From Lactifluus volemus (lineage: Eukaryota > Basidiomycota > Agaricomycetes > Russulales > Russulaceae): a stretch of 48,054 nucleotides of DNA. Numbering within the stretch: position 1 is the first letter of the stretch; every line of letters begins with the position of its first letter. The DNA lies in NCBI GenBank assembly GCA_022376515.1, contig WTXI01000273.1, positions 1 to 48,054 of the forward strand, read 5' to 3'. Shown here piece by piece: positions 22,590-34,680 of the stretch. A program made the position numbers and the translations under genes. The notes beneath the pieces were generated by a model. That model worked only from the letters and a program-made list of their open reading frames with translations, did not search any database and was not told the DNA's origin.

Positions 22590-23926
22590 GTCAGAGGACG
22601 GAAGCTATAGTAAGGACTGCATGCCCATCCTCGCCTTATATTATTTACCCTTCAAAACGGATGGCTAGCCCGAGAACAATTCCTTGTGATAAAAAGGCAT
22701 CCTGTTCACGGTGACCTCGGCAGTAGTTTAGAGGTCTCCAAATGGTCACTACTAGCGGTGAAGTCACAAAGCAGGGTGGGTAGTCCCAAAAAGTTTCACT
22801 GCGATCAAGTTCCTCCTGCAAAAAGTAAGAAATCAAGCGGCGCCGCGTCGCCGGCGCCACTCCAAGTTCCGGCCCAGTCACGTGTTCCAAGTGGATCGCA
22901 GCAGTGGCACGGATCCATACATAGTCACGGTCAGGCGTACAGGCGTCCCCAGTGGGTGATTGAACAATTGACGTGGAGAATGGCGTTAATTTGGCGCATG
23001 TTATTCAGGGATGTAGGTGTCATAATGGTTAGATCGGTGCCTGGGAGCCTGAGGGTCAACGCCACTTGACCCCTTGCGCAGATGCGCTCCTTTTAGCTTG
23101 TTCGAACTACTGTACGGCACAATATGTTTCCTTATAAGGGGTGTCGTGGTGTCGTTGAGGTGCCCCTTCCAGAACTGAATTGCTCTGGGACACTACAGCG
23201 ATCCAAAAGTTGGATGATGGAGTTTGATGGCTGCTAGTACTAGTAAAGATGAGCAATACACGTTCCTGAAATCATATTAATCACTATCTATCATAAATTG
23301 AAGGACCTTATTATGATGGCGTCAATCGAGTTCAAATGAGCATAGCATCGAATGGACTCAGGTCTCACCGATGGATGTTTGTCAATTTACTGCATCAAGA
23401 TGCCAAACGGCCTTACCGTAAAGAATCTAAAGACAGTGACCATACTTACTATGACTAATGTGAGTACAAAAAAGCCTCCTTAGCCATGAGGTCAAGAGCT
23501 CTAAATATCTAAGGTACGATGATGAAGGTAAGGTCACTCTGACGTCTCATGTTTCAAATGCACGCGCCCAGATAATACCTGCCAATACTACCACCTCGAA
23601 GCGGGGTTTCTCCCATCCCGCCCATCTCTCAGGTGGTGATGGCTCTGGCCACGACACAGCCATATACTTTCCCGTACACGTGTACGCCGCCTAACATTAA
23701 ATAGGGCTCAGCTTCGCATCGTTCAGGGCATGGCCTTAAATCTGGAGCGGCGGCCTTGGACAATACATGGAATACCCAATACGACTGCACCTCGTCAGGC
23801 ACAATGTACTCGTATAACAGCAAAATGTACCAGACACCACGCGCCAGCCAGCAAACTCAATTGAGCCTCAACCATAAAACGGTTCGACGTGGACGTAACT
23901 TGACAGTTATGACGATGACTTTCACC
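22590..23926. other. Intergenic region, copy B
   Basis: Equivalent of 1289-2619 with few changes. It contains the same GTACACGTGTAC palindrome at 23674-23685. No gene is supported. Confidence 0.5.
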
Positions 23927-24822
23927 TTACAGGACCGCATTCCCTGTCCCACGCTCAAAGTATGTAGCGTGATACTCCCCCAGACGATACTGTAATGCAC
24001 GGCTGCGTGGTATGATGCGTCGGGGTGGGCCAACGAGCGCTGGCCCTGCGTGCAGCGAGATCTACGGAATTGAGCCCGTTTCAGTATGCAACAGCCGAAG
24101 GGAGTCGACGTACCTCGCCGCTGACCGCCCCACTCTTCCCGCTGGAGAGGGGGAGCACTTCGATGTGGTATGCAGAGAGCTGGAGCAGTATTCTCAAGAC
24201 ATTATCGAGGTCGTCGAGTGTAGCAATGTGGTATCGTACGGCTAGTAAAACGCCGCTCTGTGTATTGAGGCGAGTTCGGATAAAAGCGGTAGGGGATGGA
24301 GAGGCATTTCATAACTCGCCTTTGCACAACATGCCACGAGCGCGCGCACAAAGCGCGAAACGTCTACCGAGGAATGTCCGATCCACTCAAAGCATGCGAG
24401 CTCATCAAAAATGAGGAGAGGAGGTGTGGCACCACGTATTCTTTCAATAGAGTCTCGTATTATGTCGAGTAGGGGTAAGAGGGTAACCCCCTCGGATGGA
24501 GACAGGTCAGGGATTCGAGTTGGGACATCGATGAAGGCGATAGAACCCTGCTCTAATCTTTGTGTCATGTTGAAGCCCTAAGTTTCACAGAAAACTGAGA
24601 GGAAGGATGAAAAGTACAGCAAGAACTCACCGAGCGCGATGCAATGGCGTTCCACTTTGCGAGATCTTGGGACGTTGAAATGATGATGCACTTTCCATCG
24701 GGTGAGCCCTTGATAAACTCTGATAGTAATTGGTGCAAAAGGAAATCTCCAGGGGATGCAAGATGGTCCGTGATAATAATGGGACCAGAGGGAGTTAAAA
24801 GTTGGTTGGCAGAAAAAGACAT
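23927..24822 (-). CDS. elp6: Elongator complex subunit Elp6, copy B (apparently intact)
   Basis: A four-exon gene of about 240 residues, close to fungal Elp6 length. Exon 1 runs from MSFSANQLLTPSGPIIITD to NAIASRS (GTGAGT donor near 24630). Exon 2 starts GFNMTQRLEQGSIAF and ends VRALVACCAK. Exon 3 begins SGVLLAVRYHIATLDD and ends AVSGE before GTACGT. Exon 4 is ISLHAGPALVGPP..RSRALQYRLGEY..YFERGTGNAVL, stop at 23927. The exon 2/3 junction only keeps frame if the intron begins with GC (AAAG, then GCGAGT), a minor but accepted donor class. Elp6 has the RecA-like fold without a canonical Walker A, in keeping with what is seen. An upstream start exon cannot be excluded. Confidence 0.82.
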
Positions 24823-24949
24823 TGCAGATAAGATTAGGTTTCCTCTCTCTTAATGGCCGCTTTGTTGAAAATCCCGAGTTGATGGCCTCCACAGCCCAAA
24901 TACGCCCAGTCCGAAGATCTGAATATTCGCATTTAACAACTAACATCTG

Positions 24950-26078
24950 CTTTCGCTATTGAAGAATGAGAAACCAAAGCACCACTAGGCGATGCTAAGA
25001 CCAAAACCGTGGTGGCCCTCAAGGCTGCTGCTGAGCGGAGACTCAGACCCTCTCCACCATTATCCACAGTCAGTCAGTCCATATTACCCCTTGGAATCAT
25101 CTCAGTATCATTACAGACTTCACGAGAGGACTCCGTCTCCGATTCCCGTCCATCAACTCCCCTACAGCGCAAACTTGGTTCAAGTTCCCGTCTTCCCACG
25201 CCGACGGGCTCGCGTCGCCTCACTCAACCGGCCGTTTGCCTGCGCACATGCCCTCCATCCGAAGCAGCCAGGCTCCACAGCAATTTTACAAATAGTTCGC
25301 GTTGATAGACCGCTCAGTGGCGCACAGCCAGGAGGCACGCTTTTGACAGCTTCTCTTGCGCGTCTCGGAACATCTCGACAGGCTCGTCGGCCGTATTGAC
25401 CAAGCCGATGCAGAGGTTGGGAGTATTTTGGATAAGTGGAAAGGGGTGGAGGAGGGCAGAAAAGATCTACAGGGCGTGAACCAAAAGCTGTTCGATTTGC
25501 GGGTGCGTATCGCCTCACGCACGCACGTTTCTCGGATGCGTGGAAGAGCTTGACATTTGCGTCGTCGTTTTACAGGATCAATTGGTGGAGTTGCAAGCGG
25601 GAATTGGGACGACCTTGGGATACTTTCAGGACATGTGACGCGCCTGCTCAATCGGACATCTGCATCGAATTTCTCGAATCCCACGTACGATTTATTTTTC
25701 TCTGTTTGGACGTGCTCTTCTTACCTCTCCACCCTCCTCCGGGGACAGTGAAATTAGAAAGAAGCGGAAGTGTATCTCCTACGAGTCCGGCAAGGTATGA
25801 CGCGTGCAATGATGCTCATTAAAATGTATTTTGTTGGATCCCTCCGCGCACTCACCCAGGATGTCTCGCGACGGCTGTTCGAACAGGTACCTTTCTGCGA
25901 TGCCTCTTCTTTACACGCGTTTCACCACCGTAGCTGGACAGCTTGCACCTGTTCTTGGAGGATTTGGGTGCCGTGCCCACTCACACCCTGAGGCCTGAGG
26001 CCTGAGGCCTGAGGCCTGAGGCCTGAGGCCTGAGGCCTGAGGCCTGAGGACCTGGGTGCTCTGCTCTCAGAGTACTGT
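24950..26078 (+). pseudogene. cog3: COG3 5' fragment, copy B part 1
   Basis: Copy B reads better at the 5' end: TKAPLGDAKTKTVVALKAAA is open, but preceded by TGA where a Trp codon is expected (EE*ETKAPL). The EHLDRLVGRIDQADAEV helix, the intron after QKLFDLR (GTGCGT) and DQLVELQAGIGTTLGYFQDM are intact. It ends after the minisatellite at 25987-26049, where it meets the Crinkler block, so no full-length COG3 can be made. Confidence 0.8.
25987..26049 (+). repeat. (CCTGAGG)9 minisatellite in COG3 exon, copy B
   Basis: Nine perfect CCTGAGG heptamers, the same count as in copy A (4629-4691). Because such arrays usually change length quickly, equal counts point to very recent duplication or conversion of this block. 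Confidence 0.97.
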
Positions 26079-26349
26079 ACCGTGAACTCAAACACGTGAT
26101 GTAATGTCTTCTCATCCCAACAGCTTGTGCTGCGCATTAACACCAACCTTGTTGGTCTGTATTGTTGACTAAAAATTACAACTGATGAAGTTGTGACATA
26201 CAATGCAATAAATTTTGTCCAGGTATCAGGTATGTACTAGTAGCGCGGTCCCAGTCCCAGCCCGAGTGAATGCGTCGATAACCTCGCGATCCTCGTACAT
26301 GTGCTCGCTCCCGCCTTCGGTGGTGTCATCGTGCGTCCTTTTCAACATT

Positions 26350-27767
26350 CTAGACCTCAGCATCGAGTGACTCGATGCGATTCCGGATGTTTCCAGGCGA
26401 ACGTCTCTCATTTTGTATAACCGACGCTAAGTTATACATGTCGAATAAGGCAGAGAATAGCTGGGACGGTTGCTTCCAATCTTGGACGTCCTCGACATAG
26501 AAAACCTAGAACCAGTCAGAAATCGCAGGGTTGTTCGGATTCAGATGCACATACTTTAGGATCGACGCGATCAGGCTGAAAAACGAGATACCGAAGCGCC
26601 GTACCATTGTTCATGACGTAGAATGCCATGACAATGAACGGTTTCGAATCATCGTCGTCTAACAGCTGCCGCCCAAGTCGGGCCACACATCCAGCCTGTA
26701 GAAGCATCCGATATTGATCGCCTTCACTTTTCTCTGATTGAACTTCAACCAAAAGAGACACCAAGCGATCAACAGACAGGTGAAAATCGCTTCGTGGGGT
26801 GTAGCGGTAGTTTTTCCCCTCGCTTTCAATAGACTTGACGTTGACAATCAGACTGAACGGCCAGTCGGCACGACTGCAACAAATGTAAACCTCCGGAGCA
26901 AATAATAGAACGAACAATAAAAGAAACACGCACAATGCGTGATGCTCCCTCAAGCTGAAAACCGAGCGAAAATACGAGCCTAACTCATCAAAGAAATACC
27001 GGACGTGATCCTCTTTGACGACGGAGCTTTTCCAACCCTTGGCGTGAAACGCGCTTGCAAGATGGCACAATACATGGATGTTGGAGACGCTGTCGCTTTG
27101 CTCAACGTCCTTGGGTGGGTGTTGAAAGTATTCACCAAATTCGTGAATGTGTTCCTGGAAGAATGAGAGGTCCTGTGACGACTTTCAATGACCAAACTGG
27201 TATGTGATCAAAAAACAAACATACTGCATCAGACTGGATGCGACGCCGCTGCCTCAGTTTACTTCTAAATTCATTGAGAAACTCCGGTTCGGTGCCAAGA
27301 AGTTCAGAGATCCCGTTGGGCCCGAGGGCAGCCCGCCCATGAAAGCTTCCTTGAGCATCTGCTTTGATAGTGATCGAGGGCCAAAGTTCAGGTAGTCCGA
27401 CATCAGTCATCTGAACAAGCGTCGGGCTGACAACTCCACCCGAAACGTATACGAGGATATTGACCGTCTCCTCTGGTGGTTGAATCGGGAATATTTTGGA
27501 CAGTTTGCGAGACGCGACAACTAGCTCCGTTTTATCGGCCGATTCTGCCAACTGTCTGAGATTTTCGCCCTCAAAAAATTCGGTCCGATAGAGGGTGAGT
27601 CTACTGGCGTCAATATTCTTGAGGTCGTTAGGATATTTCCGAAAAATGGCTCCTCTCAGATGGCCAACAGTCTGCGAGCTTTCAATCTCGATAGGGAACG
27701 CGTAGCTGTGTAGATCAATAATATAGACGAAGAGTAATAGTTTCTCAGCCATAGTTGCGAGGGTCAA
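26350..27767 (-). CDS. Crinkler (CRN)-like protein with PD-(D/E)XK-like domain, copy B
   Basis: No difference from copy A was seen over the whole gene. Four exons: residues about 1-181 (ubiquitin-like CRN header and linker), an intron starting GTATGT and ending GTCACAG, a middle exon beginning DLSFFQEHIHEFG, a likely 60-nt intron near 26880-26940, the nuclease-like segment with LLVEVQS and RMLLQAGCVARLG, a final intron starting GTATGT, and a last exon (VFYVEDVQDWKQPSQLFSAL) to the stop at 26350. CRN headers mediate delivery or act as modular adaptors in known proteins; no secretion signal is visible. It lies between two COG3 pieces on the opposite strand. Confidence 0.68.
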
Positions 27768-27870
27768 GAAGAGTCAGGTGGTGAATGTTGTGGAAAGGAG
27801 GGGAGTCGTGAGGGATAGGAGTTGGTCGTGAGAGTGTCGTCGAAAGGGGACCCAACAAACATCAGCTCTA

Positions 27871-29872
27871 GACTCGGACCCTCTCTACCATTATCCACAG
27901 TCAGAGTCAGTCCATACTACCTCTTGGAATCACAGACTTCACGAGAGGACTCCGGATTCCCCTCCATCAGCTCCCCTACAGCGCAAACTTGGTTCAAGTT
28001 CCCGTCCTCCCACGCCGCACTCAACCGGCCGTTTGCCTGCGCACATGCCCCCCATCCGAAGCAGCCAGGCTCCAGAGTAATTTTACGACTAGTTCGCGCT
28101 GATAGACCGCTCAATGGCGCACAGCCAGGAGGCACACTCTTCTCTTACGCGTCTCGGAACATCTCGACACTTGCGACAGGCTCGTCGGCTGCATCGACCA
28201 AGTCAACGCAGAAGTTGCAAGTATATTGGATAAGTGGAAAGGCGCGAGGGAGGTCGGATAAAGTCTGCAGGATGCGATTCAAAAGTTGTTGGACGGGCGG
28301 GTGCGTATTGCCTTACACACACACTTCTTTCGGATGCGTAGAGGAGCTTGATATTTGCGCCGTCGGTTTACAGGACCAATTGGTGGAGTTGCAAACGGCA
28401 ATCGGGACGACCTTGGAATAGTTTCAGGAACTGGAACATGCGACTCGCCTGCTCAATCGGACATCTGCGTCGAATTTCTCGAATCCCACGTACGATTTAT
28501 CTTTCTGTGTGAACGTGCTCTTCTTACCTTTCCACCCTCCTCCGGGGACAGTGAAATTAAAAAGGAAGGGGAAGTCTATCTCCTACGAGTCTGGCAAGGT
28601 ATGACGCGTGCAATGACGCTCATCAAAATGTATTTTGTTGGATCCCTCCGCGCACTCACCCAGGTTGTCTCGCGATGGCTGTTCGAACAAGTACCTTTCT
28701 GCGATGCATCTTCTTTGCACACCACCGTAGCTGGACAACTTGCACCTGTTCTTGGAGAATTTGGGTGCCGTGCCCACTCACACCCTGAGGACCTGGGTGC
28801 TCTGTTCTCAGAGTGCCACACCGCTTACTTTTGCGCACGAAAAACCTCCTGGTTTCACGCCTTACTGAGCAGATCCGCAGTCTGGACCCTATGAGGGCGG
28901 AACTCGTGGAAATGGTACGCCTTTTTTCATAATATCCAGTCATCTAACGACACGTCATGAACGCGTTATAGACATGCGCCGGGTGCAGCTACTTGCACTG
29001 AAATTTTTGACTTGTATCGCGCGATTTTCAGCACCGGGAAGGAGGAAACGCTTTATGACGACCTCTACCCCGCGCGCTCGCATCCTACACGAGCCTCGGC
29101 TAACTGTCGTCTGCGAAGTTTGCACTGGTTCGAGCGCCGATGGTGCTCGATCAGCCACTGGACGACGAAATTGAGGGAATGAAGAGAAGAGTGACGAACA
29201 GTCATCTACTGCAGCTGGTGCTGCAGGATGCGCAAACGAGGCCGTTTTTCAAGGCACAAGCGGTGATACAGTCAGATATACGATATTATGCTCCGACAGC
29301 CCAGGATCTAGCGTACCTAGATAGGCTTGCTGGTAAGTGTTACCTGTTACCTTTTATTCTCTATCTTTGCTAAAGGTATGCGTGGCTGCCCAGGGAGAAC
29401 AACGATATACGAAATTCGAGAGAAGCAGAGTATCAGCCGCCTTTTTGAAGGCCCAGGGCTCGATCAACGCGAGACATGGTACCCAACGCTTGCCAAGACC
29501 GTCTGGGTGCTCTCCCAACTACGCGACTTTGTTCAGGCAAGCCACTTACGACCCTGTGACATTTATCGATCCTGATTACATGCAATGTACATACAGCCGA
29601 CAATTTTCTATGATCTTGCCCACGACGCCGTTAGTCTGTGTCACGCCTCGTTGCTGAGTGCGGCAGATTCGGTTAGGGCAAAGAGCGCATTCAATAGGCA
29701 ACTCTTTCTTGTCCGCCATCTACTCATCCTCAGGGAGATCACGCGCGACCTGGACCTTGCACAGAAGGACGAGCCCCAAGTATGTGGCGGATTTGGGTGC
29801 GCAGACCTGTACGGTGTCGCAGGTGTGTGCAGCCTATCAAACCACACACCCTTGGAGCTAGACGTTCAATGA
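27871..29872 (+). pseudogene. cog3: COG3 pseudogene, copy B part 2
   Basis: This reads further in single frames than copy A (for example RAMTLIKMYFVGSLRALTQVVSRWLFEQ through HPEDLGALFSECHTAYF), but shares the TAG in place of Trp before FALIDRS and breaks later (CARKTSWF). Downstream exons LLQLVLQDAQTRPFFKAQ, IREKQSISRLFEGP, ETWYPTLAKTVWVL and FYDLAHDAVSLCHASLL are recognisable. It ends at LDLAQKDEPQ, where the GH15 fragment on the other strand begins. Confidence 0.8.
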
Positions 29873-29944
29873 TCCTTGATCCTGCATCCCAGACACGCTA
29901 TCCTCTGTCCTGTCGCGCACGTCGACGCTCCTTCCCGGTTCATT

Positions 29945-30127
29945 CTTCATCGACGTAGTCATGAGGCATGTGGTCGGCGAGTAAAGAAGTATCTCTTCGG
30001 CCCAGTTTCTGATACTATCCGTCAAGCTTTCGTATATTTCGGAACCCTTTGAATATGTCCCCATTCGCCGGTTGAAAAGTGCGTCAAAATTTTGCTCTGA
30101 CACATGCAACGTCCCAAAATATTCTGG
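29945..30127 (-). pseudogene. GH15 internal exon fragment, copy B
   Basis: Counterpart of 8585-8766 with the same internal deletion after FDALF, so the deletion predates the 21-kb duplication. It differs from copy A by several substitutions. Confidence 0.72.
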
Positions 30128-30144
30128 CTAGAGAGAGCTTTTGC

Positions 30145-30411
30145 CTACACCAGTAGAAATCTATTCATGACAAGGGCCGGCATGAACGCAAGGTCCTTCA
30201 ATACATTTATCAAGCCTTGACTCACGTAAAGCCATGTCGCGTGCCCAGGCATCCAAAGGATATTCGGTATTGGGAGCAACGAGATGTCGTGTGTAGCACG
30301 AACGGTAACGAACAACTTGAAGAGGAGGCGGAGGAAAGTGGGAGCACGACGTACGAACGTGTTATCCAAGTACATGTGCGAGAAAGAGGTCGAGGGAGGA
30401 ACATAACGCAA
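30145..30411 (-). CDS. Small hydrophobic-segment ORF, copy B, unrecognised
   Basis: Same frame as 8723-9037 with a two-residue insertion in the first hydrophobic segment (LLFKLFVTVRATHD) and a different 3' end. The reading frame is kept despite several changes, weakly suggesting coding constraint. The family is not recognised; a truncated P450 membrane anchor is one possibility. Confidence 0.3.
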   Translation of the reverse strand: MRYVPPSTSFSHMYLDNTFVRRAPTFLRLLFKLFVTVRATHDISLLPIPNILWMPGHATWLYVSQGLINVLKDLAFMPALVMNRFLLV

Positions 30412-31140
30412 AAGAGGTAGGGAAAGAGAGAAATGGAGCTGATAACCACTGATTCATGTGGAAGAACCCTTCGCTCCTCTCCTGGGGAGCTGATTGGGTT
30501 GTGGCCCATCGAATCGTCTCTCGGAACTTCTCGAAGCAAACGAAGGGGGTAGTGTGGATGATGCCATGTACTATATTCAGATTACTAGGTCATCGTCGAA
30601 GTGACGTTGTTGCGCTTGAGTCCCAGAGAATAGTTGTACCATAGACTTGTGACATGAGGTGCAAATGATGGATTATATACAACTTGGCGTAGATCGGGAA
30701 ATACCTCGATGACGTGAGCATTGGCGCTCCGGCCAAGCCGACGGCCTATGTTACCTCCGCCTGGGTGGACAGAAATATGAAATATGGACGATCTTCATGG
30801 CCATCTGAGAGTGAGGAAATGACGAGCGAGCACTTTTGAAGGAATATCGTTGAAATAAATAGATTCCACGTTTGGGAAGAGAAGCGACCCGGTACCTGGA
30901 AATGTAAAAATTGAGTTTTAAAAAAAAATAGAAAAGAAAGCAAGGCGAGTTGATTCTTGTTGGACAGTGGATGTGAGAACAAAGTGACATTCGCTCTGCC
31001 TCTCTTCCCCACCTCGTTCCGCCCTTTCCCTCTCATAGGCCCCCAATCTCCTTTAAATGCCGTCCATATTAAATCTCAAGTTTAAAGTGCGTTCCCCTGA
31101 GCCCTCCTCATGCTCGACGTTCATTCCCTCCTCCCCTTAA

Positions 31141-33781
31141 TCCCTCATCCTTTCCAGGGCAACAAGTCCTTCATCGCCTTATCTAATCTCGGTGACGCCG
31201 ATACTCTCACAAAGACTTGGGAAGGTTCGTATTAACGACCCACTTTCACTGCCACCCGTTAATTCGCCGTCTTCGCCCCTCCCTTAGGTTTGCACCAAAG
31301 TGGCTGGCTTAAGGCCAGCGTCTTGAGATCCTCAGCTGGCGTCTATGGTACCTTCAGAATTTCATGGTCGGCGTTGATAGTGCCAAGTCAAAGCGAGACT
31401 TTAAGAGAATGAGCAATTTTATGTTGGAGAAAGAGAAAGGGCTGGTTCGTTCATTCCGCACCGTCCCTATGCATACACCCTTGGCCCTGACACAACTTAT
31501 ATGTATCCCACCCGGTTTCTAGGAGTATCGAGGAACTAGAGGCACCTGGTTACAAGCGGAATCACTCACTCGACAGATGTCATCAGACAGCGCGCCGTAG
31601 AAAAAGAACTTCCAGAGAGGCGAACCTCGATGCTCCTCCTGGTACCCTCAAGCACATGCAATTCACTCTTTCGGCCGACCAGCCGACTCAGCCTGCTTCC
31701 GCCGCCCCCGTACAGAAACCCGACCTCAAGCCCTCAGCTGAGTTCAAGGACAACGTCACTCGCCGAAGTCGCCCCATAACCCGGTCCACAGCCACCCAAG
31801 AAGACACCCACCTCGATTCGGCATCCGTCCCTGTCCCTTCTGATTCGAATGATGACACCGACACCCTCAACCACTGCAGTCGTCGGGATACAGACACCAC
31901 CACAACAATAACAGACGCCGATCCCCAAGACATCTCGCTTCGATTCCCGTCGATCTTCTCTAACGACTTTGGTCCCTCTGCTATTTTATATCCCGCATCT
32001 ACCGTCACGAGCCCCATCAACTACGGAGAAGGCGTTCGTCCTACCGCTCCCACCACCGATTCTCTTGATATCGTCCGCCCGACAATTGAACTCCCCCTCG
32101 ATGAGCTGCTCACCGAGTCTAGTGATTGCTCCGAGGCGCAGTCTCTGCCCGCCTTCAGTTCCACCTCCTCCAACGCTTCCCAGTCTCACGTGCGCCAGCT
32201 GGATCTGGTCACGCAACCAGATATCACCAACCAGATATCGATATGGAGAACGAAGCATTTGAACACCATCATCCTGCCTTTTCTCAAGCACACTTTGCTC
32301 GATGCGCCTCGCAGCAGGAACAGACCGTCTCTCCCGCAAAGCTCGGCCACACCACTGATATGGCTACCAGACTTGGCTCATCCCGGCCTTCTCTAAGCCT
32401 TCGCACTCAGGGTGCCACAACACGATCTTCTGGTCCCAGTGCGACTGTAGCCAATCCCCCGACGACGCTCCCGCCAACGGGATCGAGCGGTAGCAACGCA
32501 CCTGGAGGCGTCAAGGCCGAATGCTCGAATTGCGGTGCCACACACACCCCTCTCTGGCGTCGTGGGTTGAATGACGAGCTCAACTGTAACGCATGTGGGC
32601 TTTACTGTAAGCTGGTACGCACCTTGCGTTTGCCGGTTTTGCTAAGTGCACGTGACCTTGCATAAGCGTCCCCGCCCGAAGAGCATGCGGAATAACCACG
32701 GCGAGGGTCGAGCTCAGGCAGCACCTCGGCAAGAATCGTCGGAAATTATTGGTGTGCTCATTATAAATAAATCTCTTGGCATGAGTTAATTGATCGCGAA
32801 GCGCAATGCTATAATTGTCACACAACGGCGACACCGCTTTGGCGAAAAGACGACGAAGGCAAGACGGTTTGTAATGCGTGAGTGTCCCCGAAAAGCCATC
32901 TAAATCTGGCTGTTTCTCATCATACGTGTCTTCCCCTTTTTCTTCGACGCGCAGTTGCGGACTTTAGTAAGTTTCACAATGCTACCCTCTTTCACCCTCT
33001 CGAGCTGATCCGCGAAATGTTCCAAGTTTCAAATTGCATGGTTCCGCCCGTCCAATCTCGATGAAATCCGATGTAATTCGCAAGCATTCCCGGCATGACG
33101 CCCGTCGTGGTAGCGGCAGTGGCATTGGATGCGGCACCCTCTCAGAGAACCACCCCATCAGCAAGTCCCGGCGCATCTCGTCGTCCATCTCCCAATGTCG
33201 ATGCGGATGATGGCTTTTCACCCACACTGGTTGCCGACTCTAACGCAAGTGCGTTTGACGACCTCGATGTTGATTCTACTTCCGGCAATGACGGTAGTGG
33301 AGGCCGATTTGGGTATATGCCACCGACGCAGAGTGAACTAATCGGCGCTCTTGGTGGGACCGGTGCATGCAATTACCCATCGCTTAACTTGTCCAAATTC
33401 CCGGGGCCATATCATCCCGATCTGCTGTCGCATCTGTACTCTACGGACTACGCCGGAGACACCTCCGAGGGCGAAGGCGGAGTTGAGATGCGGTGTGCTA
33501 AACGTAGGCGGATGAGCAACGATTCCGCAACGGAACCACCGAGTTCAGCGGTTTCGTATTATTCGTTTGGCGGCGACAACAGTGGCTTCTCGACTAGCAG
33601 CAGCGCGACATTTTGTTCGGGCTCTGCACGCAGCTTGATGGACTTTTCCTTTTCTGATGACTGCAACCTTTCGACTGGCGACAAAAAAAACACAATTATC
33701 ATTTTACCTGAATCGCAGCAGAAGGATCGAGTTTGTACTTGGAAAAATCGTATGCAATTCATGGATTTGATGGGGCTTTGA
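31141..33781 (+). pseudogene. Double-finger GATA transcription factor, copy B, frameshifted
   Basis: Copy B keeps ancestral-looking residues where copy A does not (GQRLEILSWRLW near 31310 and SIEELEAPGYKRNH near 31525), but its first Met codon (ATG at 9760 of copy A) is changed to ATC. It shares the CACT duplication after RNHS and all downstream frame breaks. Both fingers (C-X2-C...C-X2-C near 32522-32620 and 32810-33045) and the KSDVIRKHSRHDARR tail are unchanged. From 32397 to about 35168 it does not differ from copy A. Confidence 0.7.
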
Positions 33782-33900
33782 ACCCTCCGCTCAACATGGT
33801 AAATATGACGTCCATCCTTTTTTCTGGTTGTACAGTACCGTGACTTTGATATTACTACATCTCAATTGAAACTGCTACTTCCCTCGTACAAAAAACGCCA

Positions 33901-34036
33901 GCCAGCCTGAGAGATGGCAGTCATTGTTTGCCAGGTAGTTGCACGACCTTTAGGAAAGCGACGGCGATAGCCCCATGAAGGAGGAATAAACTCATTGTAT
34001 GCATCGTAAATGCCAAGTGCTGTGACTAGAGTGAGG
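33901..34036 (-). pseudogene. GH15 C-terminal exon fragment, copy B
   Basis: No difference from 12520-12655 was seen. It reads ALGIYDAYNEFIPPSWG on the minus strand. It lies between the GATA 3' end and the right-hand direct repeat. Confidence 0.75.
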
Positions 34037-34039
34037 TAG

Positions 34040-34300
34040 TGGATGATGCCGCGTACTATATTCAGATTACTAGGTCATCGAAGTGACGTCGTTGCGCTGG
34101 TCCAAGGAATAGCTGAGCTATAGACTCGTGACATGACCAAACTCGGTGACTGCAACCAGGTGCAAATGAAGAAAAAAGCCTTGGGATTACATACAACTTG
34201 GCGCAGTTGAACGGAGATCAGGAAACACCTCGATCACGTGAACTTTGGCCGTGATTGGACAGAAGATGAATTCGCGCAAGCCAGGCCGACGGCCCACGTC
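34040..34300. repeat. Direct repeat right of the GATA gene, copy B
   Basis: Pairs with 30555-30765 in the same orientation, sharing the TACTATATTCAGATTACTAG core and the adjoining AACTTGGCG segment. The repeats are diverged, so they are old relative to the 21-kb duplication. Confidence 0.6.
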
Positions 34301-34680
34301 ACCACCGATGTGGAGAACCTTCAATTCACATCCATCTAAATCGACCTGAAAGGAATGATTTGGGTGGTCGCCCGTTTGTAGCTGAGCATGGCCCTCAGCA
34401 GTCTGTTGATACGCACGGGCGAGGGTACACCGAATAAACGTCAATGCATGTTATTATCACCCGCCTTACGAAGGGGAAAAAGTATACCTGGCTACCGAGA
34501 GGGAGGAGCAGCAACAGCCGTCTTCGCCAAGCCTGAGCGAGCGCAACCAGATGCCAACTCCACCACTAAGGACGGCATATCTTGTCTCTTGGAACAAATT
34601 GATATGAACAAGTTGGATGACCACGGACATGGTCGAGGACGTTCTCCACAAAGCATAACACGTTGAAAAACCTTATTCAC
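34187..34680 (-). other. Unrecognised minus-strand coding-like segment, copy B
   Basis: No difference from 12806-13300 was seen. Open stretches with GGDVGRRPGLREF and ARAYQQTAEGHAQLQTG; the family is not recognised and no complete gene could be drawn. Confidence 0.35.
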
